From NCBI RefSeq assembly GCF_003670115.1, contig NZ_QQTY01000002.1, forward strand, positions 1,116,001 through 1,180,000: 64,000 nt of DNA, given 5' to 3'. This document shows positions 9,673 through 18,129 of this stretch, one piece after another (within the stretch, counting starts at the first letter, position 1; every line of letters begins with the position of its first letter). The position numbers were made by a program, and so were the translations under genes. A model generated the notes under the pieces. It made no database searches and was not told where the DNA came from. It was given only the letters and a program-made list of their open reading frames with translations. The stretch comes from Natronorubrum halophilum (GTDB lineage Archaea > Halobacteriota > Halobacteria > Halobacteriales > Natrialbaceae).

Positions 9673-9840
9673 ATGAAGTGTCCACGGTGTCAGGGCTCGC
9701 TCGAGGAACTCTCGTTGGGCGACGTCTCGACGGTGACGTGTCCCCACTGTGCGTTCGCGGACGTTCCGGTCGAACACGTCCGCGAGGACGAAGAGCCGGA
9801 ATCGTGGCGGGACGCGTTCAATCGGTTTTACGAGGGGTAA
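9673..9840 (+). CDS. 55-aa zinc-ribbon microprotein
   Basis: A short, compact gene: MKCPRCQGSLEELSLGD... with CPRC (Cys3/Cys6) and CPHC (about residues 27-30), followed by an acidic tail with an aromatic end (WRDAFNRFYEG). The two CPxC knuckles can bind one zinc in a rubredoxin or TFIIB-ribbon manner. Codons are typical of real haloarchaeal genes and TAA ends the frame. Haloarchaea encode many such CPxCG microproteins, and some are known to affect growth or biofilm traits. It is divergent from the METTL5 unit. Function unknown. Confidence 0.85.
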   Translation: MKCPRCQGSLEELSLGDVSTVTCPHCAFADVPVEHVREDEEPESWRDAFNRFYEG

Positions 9841-9939
9841 CTCGCCCCGCGCGGGCGCTAGTCGAACAAGACGTGTCATCCATTACCCGAGGCTCGAGCG
9901 GAGGAGTGTACGTACTACGTCGGAAAGAGAAACAGCGAG

Positions 9940-10968
9940 TTACTCGCTCGCCGGTGCTTCGGCTTCTTCCTCCTCGCGGTCGTGGTCGACGTCTTCGTCG
10001 GAGCGGGCGGCCACGAGGCCACCGCGGGCAACGCTGTAGAGCGGTTCGTTCGCGTGCGTAACACCGCTGATCGAGAACGGAATGTTCGCGTCCTCGAGGT
10101 GGTCACGGAACAGCGCCTCGAAGCCGCTCGGGCTCGAGGTACCGCCGGTGACGACGACGGGAACGTCGAGACCCTCTTCGACGTCTTCCTCGTCGACCTC
10201 TTTGACGATGTTCTCGATGACGTAGTCGAGCAGGTTCTCGTAGTAAATCGAGAGGGCACCCTCGACGCCGCCGACGTCGGTCGTAAAGTCGAGTTCGAAG
10301 TCGTCTTCCTTGATCGAGGTGACCTTGTCGACCGGCGTCCCGGTCGCGCGGGCGGCCTGCTCGTCGACCCAGTCGCCGCCGCGGGCGACGGAGAACTTCA
10401 TGACGGGCACCGCGTAGTAGGAGAGACAGACGTTCGTCATCCCGGCACCGAAACTGATCCCCAGCCCGGTGAAGTTGTTGTCCGCGAGTTCGCTGTAGAT
10501 GACGGACATCCCCTCGTTGATCGGTTCGGAGTCGTATCCCATGTCGTCTAAGAACGACTCGATCGTTTTCTGGTGGTACAGCGTCGAGAGATCCGAATCG
10601 ATCGGATCCGCCGGCGACGAGAAGTAGAGTTTCTCGTCGGGATAAGCCGGCTCGCCGACGACCTGCTCGATGATGAGCTTCATCATCGGGATTGCGCTCT
10701 TCTCGTCGTTCGAGAGGATCCCGTGTTTCATCGGCCGCCGCGTTTCCTTGTTGAAGATGTTCGCAAAGTTGAGGGCGTCGTCACCGACGACGTACACCTT
10801 GTCGTCCTTACGAATGTGGAGCACTTCGCTTCGCGAGAGCATCTGCTCGGCCATATCCGAGTACTCGATCTCTACGAAGGAGTTTCGCTGTTGCACGAAC
10901 ACCGTGTCGTTCCCATCCTGCTGTGCAGACAGGATGTTCATCGTCCCAACATCTAGGCCTTTCGCCAT
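9940..10968 (-). CDS. actin-superfamily cytoskeletal protein (salactin/volactin type)
   Basis: The 342-aa protein has the actin-like ATPase fold: phosphate-1 GLDVGTMN (4-11), phosphate-2 [13 protein letters not shown] (168-180) and an adenosine motif [13 protein letters not shown] (271-283), then an acidic tail. It matches the haloarchaeal actins described as salactin and volactin, filament formers linked to cell shape or chromosome partitioning; the assignment is from overall pattern. The phosphate-2 Asp of most actins is Ser172 here. ATG at 10968 lies 25 bases from a TTTATA box, so it is leaderless with its own promoter. It follows a membrane-protein gene (11065-11970) on the same strand. 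Confidence 0.85.
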   Translation of the reverse strand: MAKGLDVGTMNILSAQQDGNDTVFVQQRNSFVEIEYSDMAEQMLSRSEVLHIRKDDKVYVVGDDALNFANIFNKETRRPMKHGILSNDEKSAIPMMKLIIEQVVGEPAYPDEKLYFSSPADPIDSDLSTLYHQKTIESFLDDMGYDSEPINEGMSVIYSELADNNFTGLGISFGAGMTNVCLSYYAVPVMKFSVARGGDWVDEQAARATGTPVDKVTSIKEDDFELDFTTDVGGVEGALSIYYENLLDYVIENIVKEVDEEDVEEGLDVPVVVTGGTSSPSGFEALFRDHLEDANIPFSISGVTHANEPLYSVARGGLVAARSDEDVDHDREEEEAEAPASE

Positions 10969-10992
10969 AGTTTGGCAAGGTGACCGATGGAT

Positions 10993-11030
10993 TATAAATC
11001 TATGTGAATTTACTATATCTCAAAATAGTA
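10993..11030 (-). promoter_or_regulatory. promoter of the actin-like gene with upstream inverted repeat
   Basis: Read on the minus strand, TTTATA (10998-10993) is placed 25 bases before the ATG, as expected for a leaderless haloarchaeal box A. Just upstream is an inverted repeat, TACTAT...ATAGTA (11011-11016 / 11025-11030, 8-base spacer), which could be an operator. The box is seen directly; the operator role is inferred. Confidence 0.6.
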
Positions 11031-11064
11031 TCCGAGAGGGATGGATTAACGGCATCGCGGGATA

Positions 11065-11970
11065 TTACTGCCGCTTGACGAGGTTACGGAACCGCTCGAG
11101 CAGGCTCGAGAGCGGTCCGAGCGAGCTGTCGTCCGCGGTCGCCAACTCCTCCGCTTGCTGTTGTTCGCGGAGTTGTTTTAGCTTCGCCGTCTGATCGTCG
11201 ACCGTCGATTGCGAGGTCGTTTTCTTCTTCTCGCCGCCTTTCAGCCCCTTGAGTCCGGCGACCTGCGCGTCGACGCCGGTCGAGCGGGCCGTCTTCGTCC
11301 CGGCGTCGGTGTCGACCGAGATCTCGTCGAAATCGTCTCCCGAGAAATTGAGTCGGCGGTGTTCGGTCTTTTCGACGCCACCCCAGGAGAGATCGACCCC
11401 CTCCATCGCGTTATCGATGTCTTCGCGGATATCCGCGTCGGAGAACTCCTCGTTATCGTCTCCGCCCTCATCGGCTTCGACCTGTTCGATGGTGCGGGCC
11501 ATGTCGAGATAGTGAGCGATCAGTGCTGCACCGGTCGAGGCGGTGATCCCGGCCAGTCCCACGGCGTAGACCGCGACGACCTGCACCGTGTAATTGTTCC
11601 CGTAGCCGTTCCAGTGATCGGGATAGGCGTAGAGGAACCCGGCGACGGCCGCGATGGTCACGGCGACGCCGGCGATCGACGTGTACAGTACTCGGCGTTC
11701 CGACGGGAGCAAGACCACGATTCCGAGCATCAACAGGGGAAGCGCGATCATGACGATCGCGTACGCCGGCTCGGACCACGTGACGTACGCCGCGGTTCGG
11801 GCCTCGAACGTGGTGCTCCACAAAAAGAGCACCAGGGCGATGATCGCGAGGCCGATTCCGCCGAGGAACAGACCGAATCCGACGTAGATGTCGGTCCGGT
11901 CCTCTGGCTCACCGATGTATCGACGGTAAAGGTCGAAGAGATACCCGTCTGCAGGCTGTTCCGCTGACAT
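11065..11970 (-). CDS. four-span membrane protein with charged cytoplasmic tail (DUF7139-like)
   Basis: The 301-aa protein has four membrane helices at about 29-52, 69-90, 93-116 and 128-155, then about 145 charged cytoplasmic residues that include a predicted coiled coil near the C-terminus (TAKLKQLREQQQAEELA) and a basic end (LLERFRNLVKRQ). Haloarchaeal proteins of this kind are grouped, as far as I recall, as DUF7139. It sits 96 bases upstream of the actin homologue on the same strand. A membrane anchor or regulator for the filament is an attractive inference but is not shown. Confidence 0.8.
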   Translation of the reverse strand: MSAEQPADGYLFDLYRRYIGEPEDRTDIYVGFGLFLGGIGLAIIALVLFLWSTTFEARTAAYVTWSEPAYAIVMIALPLLMLGIVVLLPSERRVLYTSIAGVAVTIAAVAGFLYAYPDHWNGYGNNYTVQVVAVYAVGLAGITASTGAALIAHYLDMARTIEQVEADEGGDDNEEFSDADIREDIDNAMEGVDLSWGGVEKTEHRRLNFSGDDFDEISVDTDAGTKTARSTGVDAQVAGLKGLKGGEKKKTTSQSTVDDQTAKLKQLREQQQAEELATADDSSLGPLSSLLERFRNLVKRQ

Positions 11971-12142
11971 TAGAATCTCGTTTACACTCCAGTACTATGA
12001 CTGTTGGGACGGTCGAACCGGTCGCCCGACGGATCGGCTATCCGGCGTCGAACGCCGTATCGATCTCGTCCGCGGATCCATGCCGGTCGGTCGGGATTCG
12101 AAAAGCGCCGCTGTTATACGTCCGTGCCCGTTAGAACGGCTA

Positions 12143-13192
12143 ATGAGCCAAGAGTCGGAGTACAGCGAAGGGGACCTCCGAAAGACGGGAATGCGTCTCA
12201 AGCACGACCGCGAGTGGGACTACGAACTCGAGCAGATCGTCGACGCGATCGAGGAGCGAGACGCAAAGAAGGTCGGATTACAGTTCCCCGAGGGATTGAA
12301 ACGGCGCGGTCCGGCCGTCGCCGACGACCTGCGAGAGTTGGCCGACGACGACGTGACGTTCATGCTTTCGGGCCAGCCGTGTTACGGAGCCTGCGACCTC
12401 GACACCTATCTGATGAAGCGCACCGACGTGTTCGTCCACTTCGGCCACTCGCCGATGAAGGACACGGACAAGGTGATCTACGTCCCGCTGTTCTCGAACG
12501 TCGAAGTCACGCCGATCATGGAGGAGTCGCTGGACACCCTCGAGCCGCCCGAAGAGACCGAGAGCGTCGGCCTCGTCACCACCGCCCAGCACATGAACCG
12601 CTACGAAGAAATGCGCGAGTTCCTGGAGGACCGAGGCTACGAGGTCCAGAGCCGTCGCGGTGACGAACGACTCACCAACGAGGGACAGGTCCTCGGCTGC
12701 AACTACGCGAGCGCGGACGTGCCCGCGGAACAGGTACTCTACGTCGGCGGCGGGAAGTTCCACCCGCTGGGTCTGGCGATGGAACACCCCGACAAACACG
12801 TCGTCATCGCGGATCCGGTCAACAACGTCGTGACTCCCGCGGACACTGACAAATTCATGAAGCAGCGCTACGGCGCTGTTCACCGCGCGATGGACGCCGA
12901 GAAGTGGGGCGTCATCTTCTGTACCAAGATCGGCCAGGGTCGCTGGGAGATGGCACAGGACATCATCGACGACAACGACGACGCCTACCTCATCACGATG
13001 GACGAAGTAACCCCCGACCGACTCCGGAACTTCGACATGGACGCCTTCGTCAACACCGGCTGTCCGCGAATCACGACCGACGACGGGCCGCAGTTCCACA
13101 AGCCGATGCTCACCCCGGGCGAGTACCGCATCGCCGTCGGCGACAAGCCACTCGACAGCCTCTCGTTCGACACGTTCCACGGCACCTGGTAG
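12143..13192 (+). CDS. dph2: 2-(3-amino-3-carboxypropyl)histidine synthase Dph2
   Basis: Archaeal Dph2 carries out the first step of diphthamide synthesis on elongation factor 2. It uses a [4Fe-4S] cluster and SAM to generate a 3-amino-3-carboxypropyl radical. The 349-aa protein has the three separated cluster cysteines at Cys84 (QPCYGACDLD), Cys186 (VLGCNYA) and Cys307 (NTGCPRI), one in each repeated domain. ATG at 12143 matches the family N-terminal length; an upstream in-frame ATG at 12080 would add non-acidic residues. It is transcribed divergently from the actin-associated membrane gene. Confidence 0.95.
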   Translation: MSQESEYSEGDLRKTGMRLKHDREWDYELEQIVDAIEERDAKKVGLQFPEGLKRRGPAVADDLRELADDDVTFMLSGQPCYGACDLDTYLMKRTDVFVHFGHSPMKDTDKVIYVPLFSNVEVTPIMEESLDTLEPPEETESVGLVTTAQHMNRYEEMREFLEDRGYEVQSRRGDERLTNEGQVLGCNYASADVPAEQVLYVGGGKFHPLGLAMEHPDKHVVIADPVNNVVTPADTDKFMKQRYGAVHRAMDAEKWGVIFCTKIGQGRWEMAQDIIDDNDDAYLITMDEVTPDRLRNFDMDAFVNTGCPRITTDDGPQFHKPMLTPGEYRIAVGDKPLDSLSFDTFHGTW

Positions 13193-13556
13193 GCCGGTTC
13201 GACCGACTCTCGCGGTTCGGGTTGCGGATTCTCGACTCGAGCGTCGACTGTTAACTCGTCTTCGAGTCAGTACTCGCCCGTCAGTATCGTGATTGTCCCT
13301 CCTCGTGGCAACGCCGTGCTTCGGCACTCGCCCGGATCGCCACGTCGTAGCGCCGGTCGGCGTTCCTGTCACTTCGCTCTCGAAAGACGGTCGCATCGAA
13401 CTGAAAGTAAGAGCAGTTGATGGCCAAAAGTAGTATTACTATGTACAGAAAAATAGCAATCAACAGCTGATAGTCAACCGTTCGGGAGTAATCAGTGACT
13501 GATTCCAACGTGGTTTGGAGCAGTTCTTTTGCACGGTAGGCACCCATCGGTAGGTG
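13193..13556. other. intergenic region, AT-rich, with one doubtful small membrane ORF
   Basis: The stretch 13400-13500 is AT-rich and likely carries promoter elements. A minus-strand frame of 88 codons (13281-13547) has one hydrophobic run (LLIAIFLYIVILLLAI), but the rest is unlike local proteins and its codons are AT-rich. I treat it as probably non-coding. It would be divergent from the regulator at 13557 with only 9 bases between the start codons. Confidence 0.4.
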
Positions 13557-14267
13557 ATGAGTAATTCAGCTGGCAGCGGACGATCGACGGACGCTCGAGA
13601 CGAGGTCTTCGGTGCGCTTGCGGACGGTGTTCGCCGTGAACTCCTTCGGATCGTTCGCGAGCGATCGCCGGCGGGCATCGCGAAAACGGATCTCGCGTTC
13701 GAGCTCGCCGCAGTGCTCGCGGACAAACCGCTCGTTGCGGTCAGCGACGACGAGTACCAGCGCGCACTCGTCGACTGCCATCACCGAACGCTGCCCGCGT
13801 TGCTCGACGTCGGCCTTCTCGAGGAAACCGAGGCGGGAACGGTCGTGGCGACCGACCATCGGGCGTTCGCGGATCCCGAAATCGAAGCCGTCGTTTCGGA
13901 TCGGGGAGCCGATTACGGTGCCGATCTCGATGCGGTACTCGCGGCACTCGCCGACGCTCGACGGCGGACCGTTCTCTCGGAACTCGAAACGCAATCCCAG
14001 CCGCTTTCGACCGAAACGCTCGCTCGAGCGGTCGCGGCCCGCGAGGCAGGAACGACCGTTCGCGACGTCTCCGAGGATCGCGTCGAGGCGGTTGTCACGT
14101 CGCTCGTCCACATCCATTTGCCCCGGCTACAGGATGCCGGACTGATCGGCTACGACGCCGAGGTGGACAGCGTTTCCGCCGACGGTGATCGTCTCCCGTG
14201 GGCCGGCTGGTTCGAGGACGAGCACGAACGCGGCCGGTCGCTCGGAAACCGCGCTGCGACGTCGTGA
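13557..14267 (+). CDS. double winged-helix regulator (two DUF7344-like repeats)
   Basis: The 236-aa protein is built from two similar halves. The first begins DEVFGALADGVRRELLRIV and the second DAVLAALADARRRTVLSEL. Each continues into a wing-like segment ending in LPALLDVGLLEE or LPRLQDAGLIGY. This is the haloarchaeal DUF7344-type winged helix, usually one domain per protein, here in tandem. It is probably a DNA-binding regulator acting like a pseudo-dimer. ATG at 13557 is preferred over the GTG at 13554. No target is obvious nearby. Confidence 0.8.
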   Translation: MSNSAGSGRSTDARDEVFGALADGVRRELLRIVRERSPAGIAKTDLAFELAAVLADKPLVAVSDDEYQRALVDCHHRTLPALLDVGLLEETEAGTVVATDHRAFADPEIEAVVSDRGADYGADLDAVLAALADARRRTVLSELETQSQPLSTETLARAVAAREAGTTVRDVSEDRVEAVVTSLVHIHLPRLQDAGLIGYDAEVDSVSADGDRLPWAGWFEDEHERGRSLGNRAATS

Positions 14268-14416
14268 TCGGACGAGCACCGACAGGTCGTCTCCCTTCTC
14301 GGAACCGCCTCGTTACCCGCCCGATCTACCGCTGATCAGCGGTTTCGATCGCTCGCGGGAGGAAGCCGCTCACGAAGACAATAACACTTACCCACCCGGT
14401 CCACACAGATCCAGGT

Positions 14417-15250
14417 ATGATCCAGAGCGACTGGGGAGACTGGCTCGTTCGTGACGTCGAAGACGCCTCGCCCGACGGCGTGGCGGTCTGGTATCTCGGC
14501 TGTAACGGATTCATCTTCAAAGGCGCTGCGGGAACGACGATCTACATCGATCCCTATCTCGGCCTGGGCGATCCACCGCGAACCGTCCGAATGATTCCGG
14601 TACCGTTCGATCCCGACGACGTTACCGAAGCCGACGCCGTCCTCGCGACGCACGAACATTCCGACCACGTCCACGGCGAGAGTCAGGCCCCCATCCTCGA
14701 GGCCACGGACGCAACCTTCTACGCGCCCGACGACAGCCTCGCGGCCGCCCGCGAGGACCAATCGTGGGAATCCGAGTGGGACATCACGGACGAGCACTTC
14801 GCCGAGGTCAGCCCGGACGACACCCTCGAAATCGGCGAGTTTACCGTCCACGTCGAGACGGCGAACGATCCCGACGCGACGCACCCGGTGAGCTACGTTC
14901 TCGAGCACGACGCGGGCACGTTCTTCCACGGCGGCGATACGAAACCGAGCGACGAGTTCGAACGGATCGGCGAGGCGTACGATATCGACCTCGGCGTTCT
15001 CGCTTTCGGTACCGTCGGCCGGATTCCCGACAAAGAGACCCGGGAACCGAAACGAACCCGCTGGTACAACGACGAGAACCAGATCATCGAGGCCGCATCG
15101 GCGCTTCGACTCGAGCGACTCCTCCCCAGTCACTGGGATATGTGGCGCGGGCTGACGTCGGATCCGAAAGTACTCCACCACCACGCGCGGAGTTTCGAGT
15201 ATCCACGACGGCTGGACCTCGTCGAGATCGGCGACCGCGTCGATCTGTAG
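14417..15250 (+). CDS. metallo-beta-lactamase-fold hydrolase, UlaG-like
   Basis: The 277-aa enzyme has THEHSDHVHG, the HxHxDH zinc motif, near residue 80. It also has a second metal-binding region FFHGGDTKPSDEF and a final H (LLPSHWDMWRG). The N-terminal GCNGFIFKGAAGTTIYIDPYL (first strands) and the overall order fit the UlaG / L-ascorbate-6-phosphate lactonase branch of MBL-fold hydrolases. The true substrate in haloarchaea is unknown. It stands alone between two leaderless genes. Confidence 0.85.
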   Translation: MIQSDWGDWLVRDVEDASPDGVAVWYLGCNGFIFKGAAGTTIYIDPYLGLGDPPRTVRMIPVPFDPDDVTEADAVLATHEHSDHVHGESQAPILEATDATFYAPDDSLAAAREDQSWESEWDITDEHFAEVSPDDTLEIGEFTVHVETANDPDATHPVSYVLEHDAGTFFHGGDTKPSDEFERIGEAYDIDLGVLAFGTVGRIPDKETREPKRTRWYNDENQIIEAASALRLERLLPSHWDMWRGLTSDPKVLHHHARSFEYPRRLDLVEIGDRVDL

Positions 15251-15339
15251 CGTTGCGCCCGTCGTTGTACCACCGGCGATCAGCCAAATTCCGACGGGAT
15301 CCTCCGTCCTTCGGCGCGGACCGGAAATCAATCAGATCT

Positions 15340-15361
15340 GATACTGTCCGTATCATTTATA
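15340..15361 (+). promoter_or_regulatory. inverted repeat abutting box A of the acidic coiled-coil gene
   Basis: GATAC-TGTCC-GTATC (15340-15354) is a perfect 5-bp inverted repeat with a 5-base spacer. It sits immediately upstream of TTTATA (15356-15361), which is 26 bases before the ATG at 15387. A repeat in the BRE position next to box A is a plausible operator. Confidence 0.5.
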
Positions 15362-15386
15362 GTAATGGTGTGGTAACGTTGGTCCC

Positions 15387-17027
15387 ATGAATAGCACCGC
15401 CGACACGGACGACGTGATCGAGGTCAGTGCCGACGGGTTGTCCGTTCGGAAAACGTTCACGGCGGACGAGTTTCCTGTCCCTGCGATCCGATTCGAGATC
15501 GACTCGAAAAACGACGAACAGGTGGCATTCCGACTCTCCGAGGACATTCCCGAATCGTTTCCGATGGATAAGGTCGGCTTCCATCCCGACTATCACAGCG
15601 ACGACTGGACCGCCTTTCAGGACAACCACGTCGAGTTTACCGGCACCCTCGAGCCCGACGAGCAGTTCGTTACGGTTTACGGAGTTCGTATCGACGACGA
15701 GAGCGACGCCGAGCAGTTCCTGACGGAGCCGGAGATCGTCGAGGTTAGCTCCGAAGCCGAACACGGCTCGGATGCCGAGACGCTCGACGACGACGTCATC
15801 GGCACCATCGTCTCCGACGACGGCAATCAGGCCGTCAAGGACATGATTGCCGGCGACTCGGAGTCCGTCCCGGGCCTCGAGGAAGAGGAGGATGCGGACG
15901 AGTCGACCGCGGACGACGGCGATACCGGATCCGCGTCCAATCAGGACGACCTCGAGGACGAAGCCGACGGCCTCGATCTCGATCTCGGCGACATAGATCC
16001 CGAACCCGAGCAGGTCGACGACGAATCCGAGGCGGAAGACGACGCGCCGGAGATCGACCTCGGGTTCGACGAGGACGAGATTCCGGAACCCGACGAAGCG
16101 GTCGGCGACGGCGAAGACGACGAGGGCGAGGAGACCGACCTCGATATCGACCTCGGGGTCGACGAGGACGCCGACGCCGCCGATGCGGACGACGCTGACG
16201 CGCCGGAGGAGCCACTCGAGGACGCGGACGACAAAAGCGAGCCCGAGATCGAACTCGACCTCGAAGCTGCGGCGGCCGCAGTGGACGAAGACGCTGCGGG
16301 TGAAGACGACACGAGCGCGGAAGACGATGCGACGCTCGACGACGCCGAGCAGGCGTCGGTCGACAACGCCGCAGATACTGAGCCGACGTCGACCGACGAC
16401 AGCGAAACAACCGAGACGGAACCCGAACCGGACGTCGCTGTCGATGCGACTGGTGCCGATCCGGACGCCGGAACCGACGACGGCGACAGCGAACCCGCGG
16501 AACCCGCGGAGGCCGCGGCGGCGACGTTCGATGGCTCCGTCGCTACTCGGCTCGCGACGGAACTTCGCGAGGACGAGATCGACGACGCGGACCTCGAGGT
16601 GTTGCGCTCGGAACTCGACCTCGAGCCGTCGGGTCCCGATATCGCGAAGCTCGAACACCTCCAGTCCCGGGTCGAGGAGGTCGCCGCCTACACCGACGCC
16701 CTCGAGCAGTTCCTCGAGGACAACGGCACCGGCAAGCAGCTTCTCGAGGAGGTCCAGGCGGACCTCGAGTCCATCGAGGACGACGTGGCTTCGATGGACG
16801 ATCGAGTGGGTGGAACCGAAAGCCGCCTCGGGGACGTCGAAACCGACCTCGATGCGGTGACGGCCGACGTCTCGGACGTCGAGGACGACGTCGAAACCGT
16901 CGAAGGCGACCTCGAGGATGTTTCGACCGATCTCGTAACCGTCGAGGACGACCTCGAGGACGTCCGGGCGGAGGTCACCGACATCCAGGAGTGGCGCAAC
17001 CAACTCGGATCGATGTTCTCGGAGTAA
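15387..17027 (+). CDS. large acidic coiled-coil protein, uncharacterised
   Basis: The protein has 546 residues in three parts. Residues 1-125 form a globular domain (VRKTFTADEFPVPAIRFEI..., EDIPESFPMDKVGFHPDYH). Residues ~130-375 are an extremely acidic low-complexity linker dominated by D, E, A and S. Residues ~375-546 hold a helical segment and a long coiled coil with D-L-E/V-D heptad-like repeats (VETDLDAVTADVSDVEDDV...). It ends QEWRNQLGSMFSE. No enzyme motif or signal peptide is present. It is probably a cytoplasmic scaffold or filament-associated protein. The leaderless start is supported by TTTATA 26 bases upstream. It precedes the HisG-like gene by 74 bases. Confidence 0.85.
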   Translation: MNSTADTDDVIEVSADGLSVRKTFTADEFPVPAIRFEIDSKNDEQVAFRLSEDIPESFPMDKVGFHPDYHSDDWTAFQDNHVEFTGTLEPDEQFVTVYGVRIDDESDAEQFLTEPEIVEVSSEAEHGSDAETLDDDVIGTIVSDDGNQAVKDMIAGDSESVPGLEEEEDADESTADDGDTGSASNQDDLEDEADGLDLDLGDIDPEPEQVDDESEAEDDAPEIDLGFDEDEIPEPDEAVGDGEDDEGEETDLDIDLGVDEDADAADADDADAPEEPLEDADDKSEPEIELDLEAAAAAVDEDAAGEDDTSAEDDATLDDAEQASVDNAADTEPTSTDDSETTETEPEPDVAVDATGADPDAGTDDGDSEPAEPAEAAAATFDGSVATRLATELREDEIDDADLEVLRSELDLEPSGPDIAKLEHLQSRVEEVAAYTDALEQFLEDNGTGKQLLEEVQADLESIEDDVASMDDRVGGTESRLGDVETDLDAVTADVSDVEDDVETVEGDLEDVSTDLVTVEDDLEDVRAEVTDIQEWRNQLGSMFSE

Positions 17028-17101
17028 GGGCTCTGTTTCGCGCTCGCATCGCCGTTCCGGAAACGCAACTCGTTTATCCGTTGCCGGTCGAGAACCGCTC
17101 G

Positions 17102-18037
17102 ATGGGCGAGACGATTCCGATCGCAGTTCCGCGAAAGGGGCGACCGCTCGAGTCGGTTCTCGATCGGTTCGCACGCCGACTCGACGTTCCCGACCTCGCG
17201 GACGATATCACGTCGACGCTTCGTCACGAAAAAGCGCTCACGAAGGGAATGGTCGATACCGAACCCGACGCCGATGATGACGTGTACCATCGTCTCGCCG
17301 AATACAGCACCGTTGACGATCCGACCGAACCCGAGTACACGCTCTTGCGAGACGACCGCGCCGGCAAACCCCGCCGAATCGTCTTCGACAGCGTCACGAT
17401 TCCGCTCGAGAACGTCGACGGCGTTCCCGACGACACCGAGATCCAGCTTATCGGTCGCGAAGAGCCGTTCAGAGCGCTTCGAACGCACGAGTTCGCGCTC
17501 GGGTTCGACAGCGCCGACCTCATCCTGGAGGAAGTCGTCGAACTCCGTCCGGAGCCACTCGACCGGATCGGGGACATCAACGCCCGGATCAATCCCGCAG
17601 ATACCGACGTTCGCGTCGTCACCGGTCTCGGCGATACCGTCTATCACACGATGATGGCCACCCCTGAAATCTCGCCGCCGCCGGCGTCGCTCGATCGGGA
17701 CTTCCTCGAGCGCTACGAGGGGCCGCTCTGTATCGAACCGCGGTACGAACGGCTCGTACAGGCCGTACTCGGGACTCGAACGCTCGACGACATCCGATTC
17801 GTGCATCCGACAGCGGGTCGCGAAGAGGAGGCCGCGATCGCCGATACCGGGCTCGGCGTCTACCTGACCGTCACCGGCTCGACGGCTCGAGACCACGGCC
17901 TCCTGCTCGGCGAGCAACTGTTTCCCAGCGAGACCGTGCTGTTAGAGACCACGCCGGAAGTGACCGATACGGTTGCGGGCGTTCGCTCGCTGTTAAACGG
18001 GACCGACCTCGAGACGGAACTCGCGGTCGAGCAGTAA
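17102..18037 (+). CDS. HisG-like (ATP phosphoribosyltransferase-fold) protein of unknown role
   Basis: The 311-aa protein starts MGETIPIAVPRKGRPLESVL, close to the N-terminus of HisG (IAVPNKGRL). It later has DTGLGVYLTVTGSTARDHGL, which parallels the HisG phosphate loop D-x-V-x-TGSTLRxNGL. Between these the sequence is unlike HisG. It is therefore likely a divergent relative with the type II periplasmic-binding fold and an uncertain catalytic state. No his operon is adjacent. It lies downstream of the acidic coiled-coil gene on the same strand with its own TTTATC box before the ATG at 17102. Confidence 0.7.
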   Translation: MGETIPIAVPRKGRPLESVLDRFARRLDVPDLADDITSTLRHEKALTKGMVDTEPDADDDVYHRLAEYSTVDDPTEPEYTLLRDDRAGKPRRIVFDSVTIPLENVDGVPDDTEIQLIGREEPFRALRTHEFALGFDSADLILEEVVELRPEPLDRIGDINARINPADTDVRVVTGLGDTVYHTMMATPEISPPPASLDRDFLERYEGPLCIEPRYERLVQAVLGTRTLDDIRFVHPTAGREEEAAIADTGLGVYLTVTGSTARDHGLLLGEQLFPSETVLLETTPEVTDTVAGVRSLLNGTDLETELAVEQ

Positions 18038-18129
18038 GCGGCGGCCGTCGCCACGGCGGATTCATTTTCGCGTCGAACACGCTGTGAGCGCGAACGGAGC
18101 GATTCGATCCCAGAGCGGTTACAGCTCCT

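Noticed and set aside
13281-13547. 88-codon minus-strand ORF with a hydrophobic run
   Set aside because: Its codon and residue use is unlike the neighbours, and the AT-rich DNA is better explained as promoter sequence.
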